DNA from: Alcaligenaceae bacterium
GTDB taxonomy: Bacteria; Pseudomonadota; Gammaproteobacteria; Burkholderiales; Burkholderiaceae_B
Length of the DNA stretch: 64,000 nt
Direction: 5' to 3'
Assembly (NCBI GenBank): GCA_012839585.1
Contig: DUNB01000043.1
Coordinates: 1 to 64,000, forward strand
Part shown: in pieces, positions 7,685 through 16,883 of the stretch
Layout: every line of letters begins with the position of its first letter
Position numbering within the stretch: position 1 is the first letter of the stretch
Notes under the pieces: model-generated
What the model was told of the DNA's origin: nothing
The model's input: only the letters and a program-made list of their open reading frames with translations
Databases searched by the model: none
Program-made: the position numbers and the translations under genes

Positions 7685-7770
7685 CTTTTCTAGCAAAAGT
7701 CATTATGATTAAAGTCCAAACACGGATTCTGTTTGGCCTCTTAATAAACAACAACTAAAGACCATAAACT

Positions 7771-8343
7771 ATGTCGACTCGCCCTACCCTTACACGGGAA
7801 GACTGGATTCAAGCCGCGCAACGTATTTTAATTAAAGGCGGCATAGACTCGGTACGTGTTGATAACCTAGCCAAAGAACTAAACATCACACGAGGTAGTT
7901 TTTATTACCATTTCAAAAGCCGCGAAGAGTTACTACAAAGCCTCTTAACCGATTGGCGTGCCAGAGCCACTGAAAACATCATTCAACAGCTTGGCAGTAC
8001 GCAGTACTCGCCTAAAGAAAGACTACAGCACCTGCTTGGCTTGCCCTTTAGAGGTAGTGCCGCCCGTGAAGCGGCGGCTTTTGAAATAGGTATTCGTGGC
8101 TGGGCACGACGCGACCCCCTGGCCAGACAAGCCATGGATGAGGTCGATAACCACCGTATTCACTATATAGAAAGTGTGCTTAAACAGATGGGCTATATAG
8201 AGCAACACGCACATGATACGGCCGCGTTGATCTATGCATATCAACTCAGCATTGCCATTGTGCACCCCAATTCGCCGTCCACGGAGCGCTTTGAACAGCA
8301 TCAGCGTATTATCCAGCAGTGGCTAGATACCCCTATTTATTGA
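7771..8343 (+). CDS. TetR/AcrR-family transcriptional regulator
   Basis: A 190-residue regulator. The N-terminal helix-turn-helix is standard for TetR proteins: LTREDWIQAAQRILIKGGIDSVRVDNLAKELNITRGSFYYHFKSREELLQSLL (residues about 8-60). The C-terminal ligand domain is unremarkable and does not reveal the effector. It is transcribed divergently from the aromatic operon across a 268-base region with two related palindromes, so it most likely represses that operon and is released by a pathway substrate or intermediate. No good ribosome site precedes the ATG. Its last seven bases overlap the end of the convergent LysR gene. Confidence 0.9.
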   Translation: MSTRPTLTREDWIQAAQRILIKGGIDSVRVDNLAKELNITRGSFYYHFKSREELLQSLLTDWRARATENIIQQLGSTQYSPKERLQHLLGLPFRGSAAREAAAFEIGIRGWARRDPLARQAMDEVDNHRIHYIESVLKQMGYIEQHAHDTAALIYAYQLSIAIVHPNSPSTERFEQHQRIIQQWLDTPIY

Positions 8344-9260
8344 TCCACCTGTAAGGCGCCATCCGAGTCCGTGGCTTGGTGGCGCAAAAAGGCCTTAAGC
8401 GCCAGGCTTAAGGCCTGCATACCAGCGGTATCACTATCACTACGCCAACTCACAACCACCGGAACGGGCGCCACCTCTGTTAAACAAGGCAGCGCACATA
8501 AGGTCTGCTCTTTCAGGCTCGGTAAAACCCATAAACGCGGTATCAAAGCGGTGCCCAAGCCTTGTCGTATCAGACAATTAACCCCCTCTATACCGACCAC
8601 AGAGTGGACAATAGCTTCAGCCACTTTCTCTTTTTTCATCACAGAGCGTAACAAAAGCCCTAGTGGGGAATCTGGCTGAGAGCTGATCAAAGGACCTTGT
8701 CGGACCATTTCATCCAAACTAATCGCCAAAGGCAGCTGATCGGGAGGCAATCCTACCCAAGCCAAAGGCAACTGGGCTATGGTGCGATTACGTATGCCGC
8801 GCTGACGCTCTACCGGGGCTAAACTGACGATTCCATCCAAAGATCCATCTTGAAGCTGTTGATGTAAAAAAGCGGTGGTCCCTGTGGTCAAATGCAGTTG
8901 TATTTGGGGATGTAGCTGCGCCAAAAACACAAAAAAATCATTCAGCCATAAAGTCGCTAGTTCTTGTTTAATCCCCAAACGTACTGGCTCCACCGTTAGC
9001 GGAGTCTGTCCTCCTACCATCTCTCGCAGCTCCGCCTCTGTGGCCAGCAACTGCTTGGCATACAGTAAAAGCATTTGCCCTGCTGGAGTAAGACGACTGT
9101 CGCGCGCTGTGCGCTCAAACAAAACTTGCCCTAAGTCCGTTTCTAAAGTGGCCACGCGCCCAGAAATAGCCGCTTGAGTTATACCTAACTCTGTCGCCGC
9201 AGCCCTAAAGCTGCCTACACGCGCAATGACTAAGAAAGTATCTAAAAATCGTAAATTCAT
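8337..9260 (-). CDS. LysR-family transcriptional regulator
   Basis: A 307-residue LysR-type regulator. The N-terminal winged helix-turn-helix reads MNLRFLDTFLVIARVGSFRAAATELGITQAAISGRVATLETDLGQVLFERTARDSRLTPAG, and a periplasmic-binding-protein-like effector domain follows (about residues 90-295). It converges on tetR, overlapping by seven bases, and is divergent from the HAD gene across 242 bases. Whether it controls the aromatic genes, the HAD gene or distant targets cannot be told; no clear T-N11-A site was identified in the upstream gap. Confidence 0.9.
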   Translation of the reverse strand: MNLRFLDTFLVIARVGSFRAAATELGITQAAISGRVATLETDLGQVLFERTARDSRLTPAGQMLLLYAKQLLATEAELREMVGGQTPLTVEPVRLGIKQELATLWLNDFFVFLAQLHPQIQLHLTTGTTAFLHQQLQDGSLDGIVSLAPVERQRGIRNRTIAQLPLAWVGLPPDQLPLAISLDEMVRQGPLISSQPDSPLGLLLRSVMKKEKVAEAIVHSVVGIEGVNCLIRQGLGTALIPRLWVLPSLKEQTLCALPCLTEVAPVPVVVSWRSDSDTAGMQALSLALKAFLRHQATDSDGALQVDQ

Positions 9261-9502
9261 ACCGTTATCTAAGGGCTTATCCCCAGAGCCTTTCGCTTTT
9301 CCATCGGACCACCATCAAAGAGCCGAAAGGCCCCACCAATACAAACACATAATAAACGGAATCAAGCAGACGTTCTATGCAGCCTATCCGTGTTCAACCC
9401 GGCAAAACCCTGGCAGAACAGCCCCATGTGCGCCGCAGCGTCATATTTTGACAACTGAATCACGTATGATTAAGGCATCCTCTTTTTCATAGGTGTCCGT
9501 TT

Positions 9503-10177
9503 ATGTCATATCAGGCCATTATTTTTGATTGCGATGGCGTGCTGGTCGATAGCGATCCCATCAGCTTAGAAATCTTACGAAAAATGCTGTCAGATTTAGG
9601 ATGGACGCTAAGCTACAACGAATGCAAAACACTGTTTATGGGGAAATCGGCTGAAGCAGAGATTGATCTCATCCAAAAAAAACTGGGACAGCCGCTAGAT
9701 AGAGAGTGGATACAAGCCTATATCGTGCGACGCAATCGCGCCCTAGGCCAACACCTCGTCGCTGTTCCTGGGATTTACGACTGTTTAACCGCCGTTCATA
9801 AAATATGGCCGCATCATATAGCATGTGCCTCTGCAGCAGACAAAACAAAAATAATCCTGCAGCTAGACAAGGTAGGGCTGACCCATTTTTTTAATGGGCA
9901 ACTATTTAGTGGTACCGATACAGAGCGCAACAAACCCTATCCCGATGTCTATCTGGCCGCAGCCCAAGCACTAAACGTCGACATTAAGGATTGCGCCATC
10001 ATCGAAGACAGCATCACGGGCGTCACGGCAGGTTTCTCCTCTGGAGCCACCGTCTATGCCTATTGCCCCGAGGGTGAAGATCCTGAGCCATTACTTCAGG
10101 CCGGAGCACAGCATATTTTCCACCATATGCAACACTTACCCCTGCTATTACAAGACAAGACTAGCAATAAGTCTTGA
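9503..10177 (+). CDS. HAD-superfamily phosphatase (PGMB/YieH-like)
   Basis: A 224-residue HAD hydrolase with all four motifs: IFDCDGVLVDSD with nucleophile D9 and acid/base D11, the serine in CASAADKTK, the lysine in RNKPYPDVY and the acidic IIEDSITGV. A helical cap lies between motifs I and II, placing it with beta-phosphoglucomutase-like and sugar-phosphatase proteins (YieH, YqaB type). The physiological substrate is unknown. It stands alone, with a GGTG ribosome site and an intrinsic terminator just after it. Confidence 0.85.
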   Translation: MSYQAIIFDCDGVLVDSDPISLEILRKMLSDLGWTLSYNECKTLFMGKSAEAEIDLIQKKLGQPLDREWIQAYIVRRNRALGQHLVAVPGIYDCLTAVHKIWPHHIACASAADKTKIILQLDKVGLTHFFNGQLFSGTDTERNKPYPDVYLAAAQALNVDIKDCAIIEDSITGVTAGFSSGATVYAYCPEGEDPEPLLQAGAQHIFHHMQHLPLLLQDKTSNKS

Positions 10178-10224
10178 TTAGCGATTAAAATCCGCTCCAT
10201 TGATGCTACGCGTCATTTTTATTT

Positions 10225-10258
10225 AGCTCACATAGAATCCTCTACGTGAGCTTTTTTT
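10225..10258 (+). terminator. Intrinsic terminator after the HAD gene
   Basis: Stem AGCTCAC-x-TAGA / TCTA-x-GTGAGCT with a short loop is followed by a run of seven T. It lies 47 bases after the HAD stop and directly before the NCS2 permease start, separating the two transcripts. Confidence 0.85.
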
Positions 10259-10278
10259 ACACTTTACACAGGTCAACA

Positions 10279-11835
10279 ATGAGTCAGGGGTCCTTTCACT
10301 ATCCGTGGTACAAACGCGAAGATACCGATGCGTTTTTTGCCTTATTTCAAAACAACATTGCCAACTTCATCGTTATTGCTCTGGCCATGCTTGGCATGGG
10401 CTTTAGCGAAGAGATTGTGTTTGGCAAAGTATTACCTGGTGCTGCTATTGCGGTCATGACAGGTAACTTTTACTACGCCTACATGGCAAAGCGCCTAGCG
10501 GTACGCGAACAACGTACGGATGTGACTGCGCTCTCTTACGGCATCAGTACTCCCGTGATGTTTGTGTTTTTGTTTGGGGTATTGTTACCTGCCAAAAACA
10601 TCACCGGCGATGCAGACTTGGCTTGGAAAATTGCGGCTGGCGCCTGTTTCCTCAGTGGTTTGATTGAGGTCTTGGTATCTTTCACAGGTCGTTGGATGCA
10701 ACGCAACCTGCCTCGTGCCGCCATGCTAGGGGCCGTCGCTGGGGTTGCCATCACCTTTATTGGTGGTGAAATGCTGTTCAAAACCTTTGAAATGCCTGTT
10801 TTAGGTCTGGTGGTTTTGGGGATTATCATCGTGGGCATTATCGGCCGCGTGGTCATGCCTTTCCGTCTATCACCCACCTTTTTTGCTATTTTGATCGGTA
10901 CCATTTTGGCCTACACATTACGCCAATCTGATCCACAAAACATTCAAAACGGTCTAGCTCACCTCGGTTTCTACCCCCCACTTTTAACCACTGCAGCCTT
11001 TGATGGCATGAGCTTACTCTTTACCACCATGGTAGGTGTGCTTACCGTGGTGTTACCTATTACCTTATATAACGCCATCGAAACCATGAATAACGTGGAA
11101 GCGATGGAAGTATTGGGTGACAAATACGACGTACGTGAGTGTCAGGCCGTAGACGGTGTAGGTACCATGCTGGGTGCGCTATTTGGCGGCTTATTCCCCA
11201 CCACCGTGTACATTGCCTCTGCCAGCTCCAAATGGATGGGTGCGGGTCGTGGCTACAGCATTGCGAATGGTGTGGTTTATATCCTAGCTACCACTTGCGG
11301 TTTAATTGCTGCCTTAGCTGCGATTATCCCCGTCGCCGTGGTTTCTCCTATTCTGGTCTTTGTAGGGATCTCAATGGTAGCAACCGCCTATCAGGCGAAT
11401 GCCAAACGCTACTACCCTGCGGTAGCGATTGCGATGCTGCCTTACTTTGGCAATTACCTCATGACCCGTTTCGGCAATAAAGCCGGCGAGGTGGTTGAAG
11501 GCATTTCCAGTGGCATCATCCCTCTAGGCCAAGGTGCTATGTTTACCGCCATGATGTTTGGTGCGATGACCGTTTGTGTGATCGATCACAACTTCCGCCG
11601 CGCCGCTGTCTTTAGCTTTATCACCGCCTTCTTAGCTTTTATCGGTCTTATCCACGCTCCTAGCTTGGGCTGGAATGCGGCGCCAGAATTTAGCTTGGGT
11701 TATGTGATTTTGGGTTTATTCTTCTTGTACTTTACCTTTGTAAAGCCGACTATTTTGCCAGCGCCACCGGCTCTATTTAGTCTACGCAGTGACGATGATG
11801 ACCCACATCCTCAAAGTCAGCCTCGACGGGACTAA
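10279..11835 (+). CDS. NCS2-family nucleobase permease (AzgA/GhxP-like)
   Basis: A 518-residue inner-membrane carrier with about 12-14 hydrophobic helices. The start at 10279 (MSQGSFHYPWYKREDTDAFFALFQNNIANF) is chosen because an upstream in-frame start would lie inside the preceding terminator. Family features are the early ANFIVIALAMLGMGF segment, TDVTALSYGISTP, and the ETMNNVEAMEVLGDKYDVRECQAVDGVGTMLGALFGGLFPTTVYIASAS region that holds the NCS2 substrate motif equivalents. It should import a purine or related nucleobase with protons. The region after the last helix ends in a charged tail. Substrate is unassigned. Confidence 0.82.
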   Translation: MSQGSFHYPWYKREDTDAFFALFQNNIANFIVIALAMLGMGFSEEIVFGKVLPGAAIAVMTGNFYYAYMAKRLAVREQRTDVTALSYGISTPVMFVFLFGVLLPAKNITGDADLAWKIAAGACFLSGLIEVLVSFTGRWMQRNLPRAAMLGAVAGVAITFIGGEMLFKTFEMPVLGLVVLGIIIVGIIGRVVMPFRLSPTFFAILIGTILAYTLRQSDPQNIQNGLAHLGFYPPLLTTAAFDGMSLLFTTMVGVLTVVLPITLYNAIETMNNVEAMEVLGDKYDVRECQAVDGVGTMLGALFGGLFPTTVYIASASSKWMGAGRGYSIANGVVYILATTCGLIAALAAIIPVAVVSPILVFVGISMVATAYQANAKRYYPAVAIAMLPYFGNYLMTRFGNKAGEVVEGISSGIIPLGQGAMFTAMMFGAMTVCVIDHNFRRAAVFSFITAFLAFIGLIHAPSLGWNAAPEFSLGYVILGLFFLYFTFVKPTILPAPPALFSLRSDDDDPHPQSQPRRD

Positions 11836-11863
11836 GGTAGCAAATACCTTGTAGCCTTACTTT

Positions 11864-11893
11864 AAAAAGCTGCTGTGTACACAGCAGCTTTTT
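11864..11893. terminator. Intrinsic terminator, perfect 30-base palindrome
   Basis: AAAAAGCTGCTGTGT and its exact reverse complement abut at 11864-11893 and are followed by further T residues. The T-runs on both strands make it potentially bidirectional. It ends the NCS2 permease transcript 28 bases after the stop codon. Confidence 0.92.
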
Positions 11894-12034
11894 TTCTTTC
11901 GCAATAAAAACCACTTACGATACGAATAGACCAACCCATAACAAAATAGAAGCTCTAAACTCACAACCCCACGTTTTCTTTTCATATAAAGCTGACTTAT
12001 AGTGTTGAAGTCGCCTTTTTAAACGGATGAGTCT

Positions 12035-13930
12035 ATGTTTAGCCCAGCCTTTCTCGTCGTGGTCATACTGCTCATTACCATTGGTCTCTTTCTTTATGGA
12101 CGCTGGCGCCACGACATCGTAGCCGTCAATGCCCTCTTAATGTGTAGTCTGCTCGGCATAATCAGCCCGCAAGACACCTTCATAGGCTTTAGCCATCCAG
12201 CGGTAGTCACCGTCGCCTGTATCCTGATATTAAGTTACTCCCTACAGCAAACGGGTGTGGTGGATGTGTTGGCGCATCGTGTGCTGCCTAAAAAAAGCTC
12301 CCCGCTGGTTTCCTTAATCGCACTCACTGCTTTAGGCGCCTTTTTATCCGGCTTTATGAACAACGTGGGGGCACTGGCATTACTCATGCCTATTTCTCTA
12401 CAAATGGCATCACGACATAACCTCGCACCGGGACAGGTCTTGATGCCGCTGGCCTTTGGAACCATTTTAGGGGGATTGACCACTCTTATTGGTACCCCCT
12501 CTAACCTTATTGTTTCCAGTTTCAGACTAGAGGCCCTGGGTGAAGGCTATGGCATGTTTTCCTTTAGTCCTGTGGGGGTTTCCGTCGCCATTGTGGGGGT
12601 GCTCTTTATTTCTCTAATTGGCTGGCGTTTTATCCCTGTACGCGAGCGCGCCGGCAAAGATACCTTTGACACGGGTACCTATTTAACCGAGGCCCGCGTC
12701 CCTGCTGAAAGCAAAGCCATTGGCATGCGTCTTAGCGAGGTGCAAACCACCTTAGACGCAAACGACGGCCAAATCTTGGGATTAATTCGTAAAGAAATCC
12801 GCCTCACCGCCCCCAACCCAGCCCTCAGCCTCGTTACAGATGACGTGTTATTGATCGAGGCCGAACCTTCCGCCTTAGCCAAAAGCTTAGACACCCTGGG
12901 CCTGGTGTTTAACGAGGACAAAGCCCCTCCTGAAAAGGATGAGGCTGACGAACAAAAAGACAAAGACGAAACACAAAGCGAAGCCAGCCTAGAGCCCAAT
13001 CTAGAACTAAACACTTCAGAAGAAAAAGAGAAAGAAAAGGAGAAAGAGAAAAAGGAAAAAAGCAAAGGCTCCTACTCCAATGAGCTCTCCGAACTAGTGA
13101 TTTTGCCAGGATCCAGTTTGGTCGGACGCAGCGCGGCCAATTTACGCCTGCGCAGCCTCTATCGCATCAACTTATTGGCGATTTCACGCCAAGGGACGCG
13201 CACACGTACTCGGTTACGCAAAACACTCTTACGTACGGGTGATGTGTTGTTATTACAAGGCTCTGCTGAAAACGTGGCGGACTTCGCCTCAGCGGGTGGT
13301 TGCGCCCCCTTGGCTTCGCGCCCTCTACGAGTGCCTGACCGTCGTAATATGATCTTAGCCAGCAGCATTATGCTGCTCTCAGTCTGCTTAGCGGCCTTTG
13401 GTTTTTTATCGGCCGCATTAAGCTTTATGCTGGGCGTCTTGCTCTTACTGCTTTTAAATGTGATTGCGCCGCGCAACGTCTATAAAGCCGTGGACTGGTC
13501 CGTCGTCGTCCTGCTTGCCGCGCTCATTCCTGTGGCTCAAGCCATGGAGCGCACGGGGGCAGCAGGCAGTATTGCTACGTTTTTATTGGATTATGTGGCC
13601 CAAGGAAATACCATCGCTGCGCTGTTACTCATGATGGTTGCCACCATGCTTATTTCTGATCTGATGAATAATGCAGCCACCGCGGCCGTGATGAGCCCGG
13701 TTGCCATCGGCACCGCACAACAACTTGGCGTCAATCCCGATACCTTTTTAATGGCTGTCGCCGTGGGCGCCTCTTGCGCCTTTCTGACGCCGATTGGCCA
13801 TCAGAACAACACTTTAATCCTGGGTCCTGGGGGCTTTAGGTTTGGGGACTATTGGCGGATGGGATTGCCCTTAGACATTATCATTGTCAGCATCACCATC
13901 CCCTTATTGCTGCTGTTCTGGCCACTGTAA
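12035..13930 (+). CDS. DASS/SLC13-family anion:Na+ symporter with two RCK_C domains
   Basis: A 631-residue membrane carrier of the divalent-anion:sodium family. An N-terminal block of helices (residues 1-210) includes SGFMNNVGALALLMP and GGLTTLIGTPSNLIVSS, the duplicated SNT/NNV-type substrate motifs. Two cytoplasmic TrkA-C (RCK_C) domains follow (about 215-300 and 350-425), then a second helix block (about 440-631) with LMNNAATAAVMSPVAIG and FLTPIGHQNN. Between the RCK_C domains lies a highly charged linker with a Glu-Lys run at residues 328-344. Such carriers move sulfate, citrate or dicarboxylates; the substrate is not evident. Stand-alone gene, with the minus-strand GTPase gene ending 28 bases away. 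Confidence 0.85.
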   Translation: MFSPAFLVVVILLITIGLFLYGRWRHDIVAVNALLMCSLLGIISPQDTFIGFSHPAVVTVACILILSYSLQQTGVVDVLAHRVLPKKSSPLVSLIALTALGAFLSGFMNNVGALALLMPISLQMASRHNLAPGQVLMPLAFGTILGGLTTLIGTPSNLIVSSFRLEALGEGYGMFSFSPVGVSVAIVGVLFISLIGWRFIPVRERAGKDTFDTGTYLTEARVPAESKAIGMRLSEVQTTLDANDGQILGLIRKEIRLTAPNPALSLVTDDVLLIEAEPSALAKSLDTLGLVFNEDKAPPEKDEADEQKDKDETQSEASLEPNLELNTSEEKEKEKEKEKKEKSKGSYSNELSELVILPGSSLVGRSAANLRLRSLYRINLLAISRQGTRTRTRLRKTLLRTGDVLLLQGSAENVADFASAGGCAPLASRPLRVPDRRNMILASSIMLLSVCLAAFGFLSAALSFMLGVLLLLLLNVIAPRNVYKAVDWSVVVLLAALIPVAQAMERTGAAGSIATFLLDYVAQGNTIAALLLMMVATMLISDLMNNAATAAVMSPVAIGTAQQLGVNPDTFLMAVAVGASCAFLTPIGHQNNTLILGPGGFRFGDYWRMGLPLDIIIVSITIPLLLLFWPL

Positions 13931-13958
13931 AACCTCTGTCTAGCCCTAATGGTCTTTC

Positions 13959-15473
13959 CTAGTTCTCTCGCTGAGGTGGAACCTGGAAAGACCCGGGGGC
14001 CTCTGGATTCACTCTAGCGGCTGTGGTCGATCCCGACCCATTGGATTCTAATGGAGCCCCCCCAGCCAGTAAACGTGCCAACGCTGTCACCGCCTGATCT
14101 CTGCGTAAACTAGAGACATGTTTAGCATCCATCACAGACCACTCAGGAAAAGCACGCGCCTGTTGTAAAACCTCTGGCAACGCCCCAGAGCGCCAGTTAA
14201 TTGCCGCGCCAACCGGTTGATCCTCTGTTGTCAAAGAGATTTGGGAGCGAGGAATGGCAATAGGAGTCTGTGCCGCATGTCCTCGTTTGGCTAAGGCATC
14301 GATCAGTGCCGTCTGACGTAACGCCAGCACCCGGATCACACTTTCATCGACACTTAATTCAGACTCGCCACGCCACTTTCCTAGCAAGCGCTGCCCCCAT
14401 TTATCCACACCTTGCCAAATGCCACCTGCAGCCGCTCCCACCAAGGTGCCTGTGCCTAGGCTGAGTCCAGCTGTTAACAAGTCAAAGGTTGCTCCCGCCA
14501 TAGCGCCGGCAGCCACACCCTTTCCTACCTGAATGCCCAGCTCTTTCATCACCTCGGGGTGAAACAAGTCAGTTTCCCAACGGCACCCCTCTAAAGCAAT
14601 GTGATCAGGCAGGTAGTCACGTGTGCTGAAATTAAAGCGGCGCAGCAAAGCCTTCACACAGGATTCTTCACGAATACGAATGGTCTCGTGGAGTAGCTGA
14701 ACTTTTTTTTCTAAGATGGCTTTTTGCGAAGGACTAATAAGACGCCACGCCGTGACATCAATGAGCAACTCCGCCAATAAACGCCAAGCATCGTTGAGTC
14801 GTTGTTGACGCTGTACCTCTACGTCCTGACTTAGGATACGTAGCTGTTCGCCATGTTGAGCCGGGACCAACAAAGCAAGCTTTTCATAAAGCTGCGCTTC
14901 TCCGTTCAACGCCGGCGCCACCGTATCAAAATCCGCTGTAGCATGTAGTCCTAAATTTGCTAAAGCCAGTCGCCATTCGTCAATACGCTGGTCTGGGCTG
15001 CGTATAAAGTTCAATACGGGTAAGAGTGGTTTGCCGCACTGCGCCAACACGCGCAGCTCGTCTTTATGTTTAGCAAGCACCGGATCACGTACATCTACCA
15101 CATAAAGCGCCGCGTCGCTTTGTAGAAGCTGACGCAGTACGCGCCCCTCTTGCTCAAAACGCTCATTGGCCTCTGGCGTCTGTAAAAACAAGGCGATTCG
15201 ATCAGGCTCATCCATGCGCTCTTCACTGCTGTCCAGCCTCGCCAAGTAGTCCAAAAGCGCCATGCTGTCTTCCATGCCAGGCGTATCAAACAGCTCGATC
15301 AGGGCATTTTCTGCTAGTTTTAGACGCACCCCCTCGACATGACGCGTGGTCCCAGGGCTATTACGCACCTCACCAAACTGCGTATCACGCGTTAAGGTCC
15401 GTAATAAAGACGTCTTGCCCGTGTTGGTATGTCCAACTACCGCCAAACGTAAAGGAGGAACCGTTGTTTCCAT
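13959..15473 (-). CDS. DUF3482-type GTPase
   Basis: A 504-residue protein with an N-terminal Era/MnmE-like G domain: P-loop GHTNTGKTS at about residues 14-22, the switch region NSPGTTRH, G3 DTPGMED, and a downstream DUF3482 region with a Gly/Ala-rich hydrophobic hairpin (VGKGVAAGAMAGATFDLLTAGLSLGTGTLVGAAAGG, about 331-366). A usual NKxD motif is not obvious; LNFIRSPD holds the equivalent place. It lies seven bases after the DUF2868 gene, a pairing recurrent in betaproteobacteria. The function of the pair is unknown; membrane association through the glycine-rich segment is plausible. Confidence 0.85.
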   Translation of the reverse strand: METTVPPLRLAVVGHTNTGKTSLLRTLTRDTQFGEVRNSPGTTRHVEGVRLKLAENALIELFDTPGMEDSMALLDYLARLDSSEERMDEPDRIALFLQTPEANERFEQEGRVLRQLLQSDAALYVVDVRDPVLAKHKDELRVLAQCGKPLLPVLNFIRSPDQRIDEWRLALANLGLHATADFDTVAPALNGEAQLYEKLALLVPAQHGEQLRILSQDVEVQRQQRLNDAWRLLAELLIDVTAWRLISPSQKAILEKKVQLLHETIRIREESCVKALLRRFNFSTRDYLPDHIALEGCRWETDLFHPEVMKELGIQVGKGVAAGAMAGATFDLLTAGLSLGTGTLVGAAAGGIWQGVDKWGQRLLGKWRGESELSVDESVIRVLALRQTALIDALAKRGHAAQTPIAIPRSQISLTTEDQPVGAAINWRSGALPEVLQQARAFPEWSVMDAKHVSSLRRDQAVTALARLLAGGAPLESNGSGSTTAARVNPEAPGSFQVPPQREN

Positions 15474-15480
15474 GGTAGTC

Positions 15481-16881
15481 CTAATCTAATGCAGCCAAAA
15501 GCTGCTCAAACTCCGTATAGACCGAGGTAAAGCCTGCTTTTTCTAATCGAGCCTGCCACGCCTCTAGGCGCTCTAAGGGTGTGGTCGCAAGATGGTTTAA
15601 AGGCATGTTCAACAAATAAACGGAGCAATAATTCCCATAAGTCGCCAGCTCGGCCATCCAAGCCACTACACCTCTATCAGGTGTTTGCTCCGCATCAGCG
15701 CACAACACAATATGCTCAAAGCTTTGCTGCTCTAATTGCGCTAATAACGCATGACGCTGTTCTCTGCTATCTACCAGCCCAGCATCCACCCAGTTTTCAG
15801 GCATTTGGGCCGGAGGCCACAATTGATCGGCGGGTAACTCAACCCCAATAAAGATGGTTTTTACCGTTACGGCTGGCCGTGCTGCCTGGGTTTTCGCCTC
15901 GGGAACTTGGTCCGCTCCTGCCTCAGCATCGATACCCACGTATTCTGTCGCCGGTACGAGTCGCTGGCGTAACTCCATCAACCCCAACTGGTGTGTATCT
16001 ATGCGTAATTGCGCCTTTGTACTTTGCAAGCGATACCAACAAAATGCCCCCGCGATCAGCCTCGGCACAATGCCATACACCACCAAACACCCCACCAACC
16101 AGCTGGACCACTGCACCTGAGCGTCTGAGGACAACAACTGCAAGCCGTCGCTTTGTCGAATCACCTCTGCGCTGGGAGTGACAAAACCCAGTAGTCCGGG
16201 CAAAAAACCTAAGCTCTGCACTAATACGACAAAGCTATCTGCACTTAACAGCGTGGTTTCCCAGTTAAAGCTATAGCGCTTGGCTGCTAATAAGGCCAGC
16301 AGGGTGAGCACGGCAGAGAGCAAAGCAATAAGCCAAAGCCAATGATTCACCGTCCCCAACACCCAACGCAATAGACGTTGTTTACTAGCAAAGCTAAATA
16401 GCGCATTAAAGATCAAGCCCTGATCCGGTCCCTTGACCACACGCTGTCCTAACCAAAGCCAAAGGTGACTTAATCCAAAACCAGAGGAGACCGAGCTCGT
16501 TGTACGAACAAACAACGACACAAACCAAAAGATAAAGCTCAATGTCGGGGCACCTAAAAGAGCCACCAACGCCAATAACACATTCACCGAGCCATCTTGA
16601 GTGGCAAAAGCGCTCGCTGCCACACCAGCCCCAATCACCAAAAATAGCAGGCTTAAAGCAATGAGGCTCAAGCGTAATCCACTTACAATGCGATGCTGTA
16701 ATGCCACCCAGTCAGCGCGCTGCGCCAAAAGCTGCGAACGCAATAACAAGCGATCCTCAAAATCACCACCAGCAGCAATGACTCGGCGTACCTCTACCGA
16801 GTCTTCAATGGGTCCCCATTGGCTTTCCTTTAAGCGTACGGCCTCTAACTGCCAGTGAGAAAACCAAAGGCTATTCTTCAT
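15481..16881 (-). CDS. DUF2868 membrane protein
   Basis: A 466-residue protein with a cytosolic N-terminus (EVRRVIAAGGDFEDRLLLRSQLLAQRADW is characteristic of DUF2868), at least four or five hydrophobic helices between about residues 65 and 285, and a C-terminal soluble domain (about 330-466). The ATG at 16881 is used; a TTG six bases upstream in the same frame overlaps the end of the preceding TPM gene. No clear ribosome site is seen, so translational coupling to that gene is likely. The adjacent DUF3482 GTPase probably works with it. Biological role unknown. Confidence 0.82.
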   Translation of the reverse strand: MKNSLWFSHWQLEAVRLKESQWGPIEDSVEVRRVIAAGGDFEDRLLLRSQLLAQRADWVALQHRIVSGLRLSLIALSLLFLVIGAGVAASAFATQDGSVNVLLALVALLGAPTLSFIFWFVSLFVRTTSSVSSGFGLSHLWLWLGQRVVKGPDQGLIFNALFSFASKQRLLRWVLGTVNHWLWLIALLSAVLTLLALLAAKRYSFNWETTLLSADSFVVLVQSLGFLPGLLGFVTPSAEVIRQSDGLQLLSSDAQVQWSSWLVGCLVVYGIVPRLIAGAFCWYRLQSTKAQLRIDTHQLGLMELRQRLVPATEYVGIDAEAGADQVPEAKTQAARPAVTVKTIFIGVELPADQLWPPAQMPENWVDAGLVDSREQRHALLAQLEQQSFEHIVLCADAEQTPDRGVVAWMAELATYGNYCSVYLLNMPLNHLATTPLERLEAWQARLEKAGFTSVYTEFEQLLAALD

Positions 16882-16883
16882 GA

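Noticed and set aside
9448-9470. TTGACA followed by TATGAT upstream of the HAD gene as a promoter
   Set aside because: The spacer is only 11 bases, far from the 16-18 needed, so the two hexamers cannot serve as one promoter.
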